Shown piece by piece: positions 55,408-62,490 of a stretch of DNA of 64,000 bases; the first letter of the stretch is position 1, and each line of letters opens with the position of its first letter. Source of the DNA: a bacterium (GTDB taxonomy: Bacteria > Pseudomonadota > Alphaproteobacteria > Caulobacterales > Hyphomonadaceae); NCBI GenBank assembly GCA_016125045.1, contig WGML01000002.1, positions 62,001-126,000 of the forward strand, given 5' to 3'. The notes beneath the pieces were generated by a model, which worked only from the letters and a program-made list of their open reading frames with translations, was not told the origin of the DNA and did no database searches. Both the position numbers and the translations under genes were made by a program.

Positions 55408-57378
55408 ATGACGCCCGGTCCTGGGCCCGCCCGCCCGTGCTCTATCGTCGTGATCGGCCATGTCGACCACGGCAAGACCGCGCTTGTCCGGGCGCTCACC
55501 GGCGTCGACACCGACCGCCTGCCTGAGGAACGCGCGCGCGGCCTGTCCATCGCGCTCGGCTTTGCGCCCATGGTCGGCGCGTCCATGGTCGGCGGGCCTC
55601 GAACCCTCGATCTCATCGATGCGCCGGGTCATGAGGATTTCCTCCTCGCCATGGCCGCCGGGGCGAGCGCCGCTCGGGCGGTGCTGCTCGTGGTCTCGGG
55701 TCCGGACGGCGTCGAGCGACAGACGGGGGAGCACCTGCGCATCGCCCGCCTGTTCAGCTCCACGAGGGCGGCGAGACCGCTTGCCGGCGTCGTCGCGGTG
55801 ACCAAGTGGGACCGCGTCGCTCCGGCCGACCGCCCGGCGGTCCTCTCGCGCCTAGCCGCCGATCTCGCGGGCGGACCGCTCGCCGGTGCGCCGCTCATCG
55901 CCTGTTCTGCTTTCACCGGCGAAGGGATCGGCGATCTGAAGCAGGCGCTCGAAACCCTCGCCGCCGCGGCTCCTCCGCTCCCGGACCCTCCGGGCGCCTT
56001 CCTCTCGGTCGACCGCTCCTTCGCGGCTCCGGGTTCCGGCGCCGTCGCCACCGGAACCCTGCTCGGCGGCGACCTTGAACAGGGCGGGGAGGTGGACCTT
56101 TTCCCATCCGGTCGCCGGGCGGTCATCCGCCGCCTCGAGCAGCATGGCGGCGAGGCCCGGCGCATCGCCCCGGGAAGTCGCGCGGCGGTCAATCTTCGGG
56201 GCGTCGCGCTCGACGACCTGCCGCGTGGCGCGCTCATCGCGGCCCCCGGCGTGTTCCAGTCCTCCGACAGGATCGACGTCGAGATCGAGGTGGAGGCGGA
56301 CGCCGCCCAGCCGATGAAACACCTTGATGAGGTGAGGATGCTCGCCGGGGCGGGCCGCGCGATCGCAACCGTTCGCCTGAATCAGGGTGCGCGCCTCGAA
56401 CCGGGCGAGCGGGCCTTCGCGCAGCTTCGCCTCGCCTCCGGCCAGGTCTGTTTCGCCGGGCAGCGCATCGTGCTCCGCGCGCTGTCTCCCGCCGCGACGA
56501 TCGCCGGCGCGACCGTCCTTGATCCCGCCCCGCCGTTGATCCGGCGCGGATCGGCGGGGCGGCTCGCCGTCCTCGCGGCCGCGGCGGTGCGCGATCGGCA
56601 GGCAGTCGTTGCGGCGCTCGTCGACGCGGGCAAGGGCGTCGCCGCCCATGCCGATGTCGCCCGTCTCCTCGGCCTCGCCCCGCACGACCGGTCCTGGGCG
56701 GATGAGGCCCGTATCGTGGACCTCGGCGCGTCCGAGCTGACGACCATGGCGCGCCTCGATGCGGCGTCGTTCGCGCTGGCGGCGGGCCTCGCGGCCGCGC
56801 ACGCGCTTTCGCCGCGCCGTCTCACCACGCCCGCCGCCCCCATCCGCGCAGCGCTTCGCCGCGTCCATGCCGACCCGCTCATCGATCGCGCGCTCGCTCG
56901 TCTCGTCCAGACCGGAGAGGCGAGGGAGCAGGGGGACCGGATCGGGCTTGTCCGCCACATTCCCGAAGCCTCGCTCGCCCCGTCCGACCTCGCCTTGTTG
57001 GACGAGCTCGAAGCGCGCTGGCGCGAGGCCGGCGTCACCCCGCCTGATCCAGCCGAGGCGGCGGCCGAACATCCTTCGGCGGGCGACCTCATCGGCCTGC
57101 TAGAGGATCGCGGACGGCTCGTCCGCCTCTACAATCATGCGCTGCGGCGATCGGTCGTGTTCCACCGCGACGCGGTCGCCGCGGCCCTCGCCGCGCTCGG
57201 CGACGCCTTCCCTCCGCCGGCGGACTTCACCACCGGCGCGGCGCGCGAGGCGCTCGGCACGTCGCGGAAGTTCATTGTCCCGCTTCTCGAACATTTCGAC
57301 GCCGGGGGCCGCACGCTCCGCTCGGGCGACCTCAGGCGCATCGCCCCGCCGCTTGGGTCCGGCGCGGACCTGATCTAG
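55408..57378 (+). CDS. selB: Selenocysteine-specific translation elongation factor SelB
   Basis: 656 aa from ATG 55408; upstream in-frame codons belong to a shadow of the preceding gene. GTPase domain: G1 GHVDHGKT (residues 17-24), G2/switch region LPEERARGLSIALGFA, G3 DAPGHEDF, G4 TKWD. Domains II/III follow (about 190-380), then C-terminal winged helices (about 400-656; SRKFIVPLLEHFDAGGRTLRSGDLR closes the protein) that bind the mRNA SECIS hairpin. It carries Sec-tRNA to the ribosome at recoded UGA codons. tRNA-Sec starts 13 bp after its stop, so both belong to one unit. Confidence 0.96.
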   Translation: MTPGPGPARPCSIVVIGHVDHGKTALVRALTGVDTDRLPEERARGLSIALGFAPMVGASMVGGPRTLDLIDAPGHEDFLLAMAAGASAARAVLLVVSGPDGVERQTGEHLRIARLFSSTRAARPLAGVVAVTKWDRVAPADRPAVLSRLAADLAGGPLAGAPLIACSAFTGEGIGDLKQALETLAAAAPPLPDPPGAFLSVDRSFAAPGSGAVATGTLLGGDLEQGGEVDLFPSGRRAVIRRLEQHGGEARRIAPGSRAAVNLRGVALDDLPRGALIAAPGVFQSSDRIDVEIEVEADAAQPMKHLDEVRMLAGAGRAIATVRLNQGARLEPGERAFAQLRLASGQVCFAGQRIVLRALSPAATIAGATVLDPAPPLIRRGSAGRLAVLAAAAVRDRQAVVAALVDAGKGVAAHADVARLLGLAPHDRSWADEARIVDLGASELTTMARLDAASFALAAGLAAAHALSPRRLTTPAAPIRAALRRVHADPLIDRALARLVQTGEAREQGDRIGLVRHIPEASLAPSDLALLDELEARWREAGVTPPDPAEAAAEHPSAGDLIGLLEDRGRLVRLYNHALRRSVVFHRDAVAAALAALGDAFPPPADFTTGAAREALGTSRKFIVPLLEHFDAGGRTLRSGDLRRIAPPLGSGADLI

Positions 57379-57391
57379 TGTCGGTCCAGAT

Positions 57392-57483
57392 GGAGATGAC
57401 AGGAGTCTGGTGGCTTCCCTGGTCTTCAAAACCAGCGACGCGTCCTTGGGGCGTGTGGTGGGTTCGATTCCCATCCATCTCCG
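57392..57483 (+). tRNA. selC: tRNA-Sec (anticodon UCA)
   Basis: 92 nt with a long variable arm. Anticodon stem CTGGT/ACCAG with loop CTTCAAA gives anticodon TCA (57426-57428). Acceptor strand GGAGATG pairs with CATCTCC for 7 bp; the usual eighth pair would be A57399-C57475, a mismatch. T arm GTGGG-TTCGATT-CCCAT could extend by one G-C pair. Discriminator G at 57483 is followed by CCG, so the CCA end is not encoded and would be added post-transcriptionally. Lies between selB and the thioredoxin-fold gene, same strand. Confidence 0.95.
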
Positions 57484-57545
57484 CCGGCCCGACGATCGGG
57501 CGGGCGACCTCAGGGACAGGGCCGACGAGCCGTGGAGCATGACGG

Positions 57546-59153
57546 ATGACGAGACCGGCGCCGCCCTTCACCCTCACCGATCTTCACGGCGCGAACCGAA
57601 CGGTTCCGGCGCCGGGTCCAGGTCCGGGGGCTCGCCCCGCACTCGTCTGCTTCATCAAGGAGGACTGCCAGACCTGCAATCTCGCGGCTCCGGTCCTTGA
57701 AGCCTTCCACCGTGACTTCGCACACGCGGCCGACGTCATCATCGTCGGGCAGGGCGAGGAGGGTGGGCGCGTCTTCGCGGAACGCCATGGCCTCACCGCT
57801 CCGGTGCTCGCCGACGCCGACTGCGCGGTCTCGTTCGCCTGGGATTTCGAGATCGTCCCGGCCCTCTTCCGGCTCGACGCGGAGGGCCGCATCGTCGACT
57901 CGCTCGAAGCGTTCTTCCGCGAGGAGTGGCAGGCGCTCGACGCCCGCATCCGCGCGGACTTTGACATCAAGGGCGGCGGCGTCGACTGGGACGGGCTGCC
58001 GGAGCGCCGTCCGGGCTGCGGATCGAAACATCTCGATCCCGACATCAACGACCGGCTCCAGGCCGCCGCCGCCGACAGCCCCATCCGCGCCCGCCGGATC
58101 GAGGTCGGCGCCTCGGACGATGTGGCGGAGTTCATGTTCGACCAGGGCTTCTCCGACGGGCTGCCGCTGATCCCGCCGACGCCCGAGCGCGTCCTGCGTA
58201 TGCTGCGCGGCACGTCGCGCGGCGCGCAGGAGATCGTGGCCGTCGTTCCTCCCAACATGGCCCCGGCCACCGTCGAGAAGATCGCGATCAACGCCGTGAT
58301 GGCGGGGTGTCGGCCGGACTATCTCCCCGTCGTCATCGCGGCGGTGGAAGCGGTCTGCACAGACGCCTTCAACATCCACGGCGTCACGGCGACGACGATG
58401 GGGGCCTCGCCGGTGATGGTCATCAACGGCCCGATCCGGGACCGTATCGGCGTCAATTCGCGACTCGGCGCGCTCGGGGCGGGGTCCCGCGCGAACGCCA
58501 CGATCGGCCGGGCGGTGCGGCTCGTTGTGCGGAATGTCGGCGGCGGACGGCCGGGCGGCGTCGACCGCTCGACGCTCGGCAGTCCCCTCAAATTCACCAT
58601 GTGCTTCGGCGAGTGGGAGGAGGGCTCCCCGTGGGAGCCGCTGCATGTCGAACGCGGCTTCGCCCGCACGGACTCCGTCGTCACCCTCTTCGCCATGACC
58701 AGCGGGCCGGTTCAGATCGTGGACCAGGAGTCGCGCGGCCCGGACCAGATCGCGGGCTCGCTCGGCATGGGACTCGAAGCCATGTTCCTGCCGAAGCTGC
58801 ATCGCATGCAGACCGACGCGCTGCTCGTCGTCTGCCCGGAGCATGTGCGCACCCTCTTCAGCGCCGGCGACTATTCCAAGGCCCGGCTGCGCCAGCGCAT
58901 CCAGGAGGTGACCTCGCGGCCCCTGCGCGAGATGGTCGCCGACGCCGCCTCCGGAGCAGGGCTCCAGCCCGCGGCGGCCGCGAAACTCTCCCCCGATCAG
59001 CTCGACGCGCTGGCGCCAAAATTCGCCGACGAAAAATTCATCCACATCGTCGTTGCGGGCTCCGACGCCGGAAAGTTCTCGTCGGCCTTCTTCGGCTGGG
59101 TCACGGGCGCTGCGGGCTCGACATCCGTTTCCAGACGCATCGAAACCGATTAG
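57546..59153 (+). CDS. Thioredoxin-fold protein with large UGSC-associated C-terminal domain
   Basis: 535 aa; GGAG 8 nt before ATG 57546. N-terminal thioredoxin/peroxiredoxin-like domain (about 1-140) with redox motif CQTC (Cys41, Cys44) in FIKEDCQTCNLAAPV. From about 170 a different domain begins (MFDQGFSDGLPLIPPTPERVLRML; VAVVPPNMAPATVEKIAINAVMAGCRPDYLPVVIAAVEA; HGVTATTMGASPVMVINGPI; FCFGEWEEGSPWEPLHVERGF-like region), a pattern I recall in proteins that accompany or are fused to UGSC domains. No signal peptide. It precedes the UGSC selenoprotein by 39 bp and probably works with it. Substrate unknown. Confidence 0.75.
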   Translation: MTRPAPPFTLTDLHGANRTVPAPGPGPGARPALVCFIKEDCQTCNLAAPVLEAFHRDFAHAADVIIVGQGEEGGRVFAERHGLTAPVLADADCAVSFAWDFEIVPALFRLDAEGRIVDSLEAFFREEWQALDARIRADFDIKGGGVDWDGLPERRPGCGSKHLDPDINDRLQAAAADSPIRARRIEVGASDDVAEFMFDQGFSDGLPLIPPTPERVLRMLRGTSRGAQEIVAVVPPNMAPATVEKIAINAVMAGCRPDYLPVVIAAVEAVCTDAFNIHGVTATTMGASPVMVINGPIRDRIGVNSRLGALGAGSRANATIGRAVRLVVRNVGGGRPGGVDRSTLGSPLKFTMCFGEWEEGSPWEPLHVERGFARTDSVVTLFAMTSGPVQIVDQESRGPDQIAGSLGMGLEAMFLPKLHRMQTDALLVVCPEHVRTLFSAGDYSKARLRQRIQEVTSRPLREMVADAASGAGLQPAAAAKLSPDQLDALAPKFADEKFIHIVVAGSDAGKFSSAFFGWVTGAAGSTSVSRRIETD

Positions 59154-59192
59154 GGTCTTCTGGAATATGAACTCACACGAGAGGGAGGCGCG

Positions 59193-59714
59193 ATGACCAC
59201 GATCCTCGACCCGACCGACGAACGCGTGCCGATCGAGCGAACGCCGGCGGCGCGGCCTGACCGGCTCACCGGCGTCATCGGCCTGCTCGACATCAGCAAG
59301 CCCCGCGGCAACGTGCTGCTGGACGAGCTGGAAGCGCTGCTCGGCGACCGCTTTCCGGGCGTCGAAATAAAGCGCTACCGCAAGCCGACCTTCGCCAAGC
59401 CCTGTCCGGACGATCTGCGCGGCCGCATCCGGTCTGAATGCAGTTTCGTGGTCGAAGCGCTCGCCGACTGAGGATCATGCACGACGTGCAGTATGCACGA
59501 CATTGTGTGGTTCGAGGTTCAGGGCCTTCCCTCCGTCGCGATCGCATCGAGCGCCTTTGACGACGCCGCCATCACCCAGCGCAATGCGCTCGGCATGCGG
59601 AGCGCGCCCTATGTGCTGGTCGACCATCCGATTCAGGACGCGACCGACGAGGAGATGCGCGCGCGGGCGCACGCGGTTCTGGATCCGGTGATCGCGGCGC
59701 TGACCAGGGGCTGA
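59193..59714 (+). CDS. UGSC-family selenoprotein (Sec93 read through UGA)
   Basis: A single 173-residue reading frame with an in-frame UGA at codon 93 (59469-59471); the TGA splits it into an N-terminal 92-aa and a C-terminal part. After UGA the same frame gives U-GSCTTCSMHDIVWFEVQG, the UGSC motif with a second Cys pair, then LPSVAIASSAFDDAA and RSAPYVLVDHPIQDATDEEM before the TGA stop at 59714. GAGGGAGG lies about 7 nt before the ATG. selB, tRNA-Sec and selA flank it, and a SECIS-like hairpin lies after the UGA. UGSC proteins are predicted redox selenoproteins of unknown substrate; the neighbouring thioredoxin-fold gene suggests a partner. Confidence 0.9.
59469..59501 (+). promoter_or_regulatory. 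Putative bacterial SECIS element downstream of recoded UGA
   Basis: UGA at 59469-59471, then a perfect 6-bp stem CGTGCA (59485-59490) / TGCACG (59494-59499) with triloop GTA whose first base is G, 19 nt after the UGA. The spacing and a G at the loop start agree with the published bacterial SECIS consensus (stem 4 bp or more, loop 3-14 nt, 16-37 nt from UGA). A 9-bp direct repeat ATGCACGAC (59477-59485, 59493-59501) allows an alternative overlapping hairpin. Confidence 0.7.
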
Positions 59715-59753
59715 ACGGCGCGACGGGCGAGGGCGGACACGGCCCCGGCGAGA

Positions 59754-61262
59754 TCAAGGCCCAAGCGCCGCGCGCACCGCCGTCGCAACCGCCGCCACCT
59801 CGTCGTCGGCGAGGGTGCGCGCATCCAGCATCAGCCAACCCTGCTCGACGCGGGGCAACACCGCAGGCTCGCCCGTGCGCAGCCGCGCCGCCAGATGCTC
59901 CACCCCGCCGCGCCGCGGCCGGATGCGCACCACCGAGGTCGCGAGCGGCTGCATCGCCATCGCGCCGCCGCCCGCAAAGCCCACACTCGCCGCAAGCTCG
60001 ATCTTCGCCTCCGCCGTGTCTGCGATCGCCGCCATCAGCCGCGCGGCGCGGGCTTGGATCGCCTCCGGCGGCTGGCGCAGCATCCGCACCACCGGAACCT
60101 CGTCCGCCCGCCCCGTCCGGTAGAGCCGCAGCGTCGCGCCAAGCGCCGCGAGCGACAGCTTGTCGATCCGCACCGCCCGCGCGAGCGGGTGGCGCGCGAT
60201 CCGCCGCACGAGATCGCGGCGACCGATGATCAGCCCGGCCTGCGGCCCGCCGAGCAGCTTGTCGCCGCTGAACAGCACGATGTCGGCGCCCGCGGCGATG
60301 CTCGCCTGCACCGTCGGTTCGCCAACTGCGCCGCTCCCAAGCCCCACCAGCGCGCCGCCGCCGAGATCCTCCACCAACGGCAGATCCTTCCGCCGGGCGA
60401 GTGCGGCGAGATCCTTGAGCGCCGGGGCCTCGGTGAAGCCCACGATCTGGTAATTGCTCGGATGCGTTCGCAGCAGCACGCGCGCATCGGCGCTCTCATC
60501 GATCGCGCGCTCATAGTCCTCCGCCCGTGTCCGGTTCGTGGTCCCGACCTCGATCAGCCGCGCGCCGCTCTGCAGGATCACGTCGGGAATGCGGAAGCCG
60601 CCCACGATCTCGACGAGTTCCCCCCGCGAGGCGATCACCCCGCCGCCGGAGGCGAGCGCCGCCAGCGTCACCAGAACGGCCGCCGCGCAATTGTTCACCG
60701 CGATCGCCGCGTCCGCGCCGGTGAGGTCGCACACGAGCTGTTCGATATGCACCTCGCGGGAGCTGCGCGCCCCCGTCTCAAGGTCGAGTTCAAGGTCGCA
60801 AGAACCGGACGCGACGGCCGCGACCGCTTCTCTCGCCGCTTCCGCGAGCGGCGCCCGGCCGAGATTGGTGTGGATCACGACACCGGTTGCATTGATCACC
60901 CGCGTCAACGAAGGCCGGATGCGTTCAGCGATCCACGCCGCCATTGCGTCCAGCGCCTCATCGGCAGGTGATCTGTCTCCGCCGCCGCCCGGGGTCGTCG
61001 CCTCGCGCATCTCCTTGATCACGCTGCGGGCGGCCTCCGCCGCGAGGTCATGGCCGTAACGCAGAACCATCGCCGCCCCCGCCTCGGTCGCGAGCAGGGC
61101 GCCGACAGCCGGCAGCGACCGCCTCGCGGACGAGGCTCCGCCGGCTGGCCGCCCAGCCTCCGGGCGTCCGGACTCGGCCCGTCTTTGTGTCTCTCTGCGG
61201 GTGCGGCGGCGGGTGACGGCGGATCTCCTTTTTGCGGCTGGATCTCCGCCATTGGTCGTCAA
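59754..61262 (-). CDS. selA: L-seryl-tRNA(Sec) selenium transferase
   Basis: PLP enzyme that turns Ser-tRNA(Sec) into Sec-tRNA(Sec). The core matches SelA well: RRSLPAVGALLATEAGAAM...RYGHDL at the start of the conserved region, VINATGVVIHTNLGRAPLAEAA, VNNCAAAVLVTLAALASG, SRGELVEIVGGFRIPDV, and LFSGDKLLGGPQAGLIIG with the PLP lysine. No ATG precedes the conserved N-terminus in frame; the TTG at 61262 (502 aa) is the first workable start, and the first ~50 residues are low complexity. The open frame runs on to 62657 through acuI but that part is a shadow. Convergent with the UGSC gene, 39 bp apart. Confidence 0.9.
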   Translation of the reverse strand: MTTNGGDPAAKRRSAVTRRRTRRETQRRAESGRPEAGRPAGGASSARRSLPAVGALLATEAGAAMVLRYGHDLAAEAARSVIKEMREATTPGGGGDRSPADEALDAMAAWIAERIRPSLTRVINATGVVIHTNLGRAPLAEAAREAVAAVASGSCDLELDLETGARSSREVHIEQLVCDLTGADAAIAVNNCAAAVLVTLAALASGGGVIASRGELVEIVGGFRIPDVILQSGARLIEVGTTNRTRAEDYERAIDESADARVLLRTHPSNYQIVGFTEAPALKDLAALARRKDLPLVEDLGGGALVGLGSGAVGEPTVQASIAAGADIVLFSGDKLLGGPQAGLIIGRRDLVRRIARHPLARAVRIDKLSLAALGATLRLYRTGRADEVPVVRMLRQPPEAIQARAARLMAAIADTAEAKIELAASVGFAGGGAMAMQPLATSVVRIRPRRGGVEHLAARLRTGEPAVLPRVEQGWLMLDARTLADDEVAAVATAVRAALGP

Positions 61263-61370
61263 GAACGCGCCCGCTGGCAAGCCATTCAACGCGCCCGTCC
61301 GGCTTGACCCCGCGTTGACGGCAGGGGAGGCTCCGGCCCGCATCCCGTCCAACCGAAAGGTTCCCCGCCC

Positions 61371-62378
61371 ATGTCCCAGCCCGTCCCCGCGACCTTCCGG
61401 GCGCTCCGGCTTCACAAGGCGGACGGCGCCCCCGACATCCGCTTCGAAACGCTGAGCCCTGACGATCTGATGCCGGGCAACGTCACGGTGCGCGTCGCGC
61501 ATTCCACCGTGAACTACAAGGATGGCCTCGCGCTCACCGGCAAGGCGCCGGTCGTGCGCGCCTGGCCGCTCATTCCGGGCATCGATCTTGCGGGCGAGGT
61601 GGTCCAGTCCGATGCGCCGGAGTTTCGCCCCGGCGACCGCGTGGTGCTCAATGGCTGGGGCGTCGGCGAGGCGCACCATGGCGGCTATGCGGGGCTTGCA
61701 CGGGTGAAGTCGGGCTGGCTGGTCGCGCTTCCGGCGGGCATGTCCACCGCCGACGCCATGGCGGTCGGCACGGCGGGCTACACCGCCATGCTCTGCGTCA
61801 TAGCGCTCGAAGCGCATGGCGTCCGGCCAGATGCGGGCGACATTCTCGTCACCGGCGCCGCCGGCGGCGTGGGCTCGGTCGCGATCGCGCTGTTGTCGGG
61901 CCTCGGCTACCGGGTTGTCACCTCGTCGCGGCGCAGCGCGGCGGAGGGCGACTATCTTCGCGGCCTTGGCGCGGCGGATGTCATCGACGCCGCCGAACTC
62001 TCCGCCCCCGGCCGGCCGCTCGGCAAGGAGCGCTGGGCCGGCGCGGTCGATTCCGTCGGCAGCCACACACTCACCAACGTGCTCGCCGCCACCCGTTACG
62101 GCGGAACCGTGGCCGCCTGCGGGCTTGCGCAGGGGATGGACCTGCCGGGCTCCGTCGCGCCCTTCATTCTGCGCGGCGTCACGCTCGCCGGGATCGACAG
62201 CGTGATGCGCCCCAAGCCGGACCGCGAAGCCGCGTGGGCGCGCCTCGCCCGCGACCTCGATCTGTCGAAACTGTCCGCCATGGTGCAGCACATCCCGCTC
62301 GACGCCGTGCCCGCGATCGGCCGCAGCATCGTCGAGGGCGGCGTGCGCGGCCGCGTCGTCGTGGATGTCGGCGGCTGA
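61371..62378 (+). CDS. Acrylyl-CoA reductase-type MDR oxidoreductase (AcuI/YhdH)
   Basis: 335 aa NADPH-dependent medium-chain reductase. HSTVNYKDGLALTGKAPVVRAWPLIPGIDLAGEV, GWGVGEAHHGGYAGLARVKSGWLVALP, nucleotide motif VTGAAGGVGSVAIALLSGLGY, and DSVGSHTLTNVLAATRYGGTVAACGLAQG match the AcuI/YhdH family. AcuI reduces acryloyl-CoA to propanoyl-CoA, for example during DMSP or 3-hydroxypropionate metabolism. It is divergent from selA with about 110 bp between. Confidence 0.93.
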   Translation: MSQPVPATFRALRLHKADGAPDIRFETLSPDDLMPGNVTVRVAHSTVNYKDGLALTGKAPVVRAWPLIPGIDLAGEVVQSDAPEFRPGDRVVLNGWGVGEAHHGGYAGLARVKSGWLVALPAGMSTADAMAVGTAGYTAMLCVIALEAHGVRPDAGDILVTGAAGGVGSVAIALLSGLGYRVVTSSRRSAAEGDYLRGLGAADVIDAAELSAPGRPLGKERWAGAVDSVGSHTLTNVLAATRYGGTVAACGLAQGMDLPGSVAPFILRGVTLAGIDSVMRPKPDREAAWARLARDLDLSKLSAMVQHIPLDAVPAIGRSIVEGGVRGRVVVDVGG

Positions 62379-62490
62379 CGTTATCGAGCCCCCCGCATTC
62401 CGCTTGCCGTAGCGCCGGCTTGGGCTACCATCCCCCATCAGCGATCGACCGGCGGACGACACGCCGGCGATGCACAGGGGAGGCGACGCA

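Noticed and set aside
57410-57700. 96-aa ORF covering tRNA-Sec
   Set aside because: It overlaps a structured tRNA and the start of the thioredoxin-fold gene; no family pattern.
59469-59471. UGA as a genuine stop, making the UGSC gene a pseudogene
   Set aside because: The frame continues with the exact U-G-S-C family motif and a full conserved C-terminus, next to complete Sec machinery.
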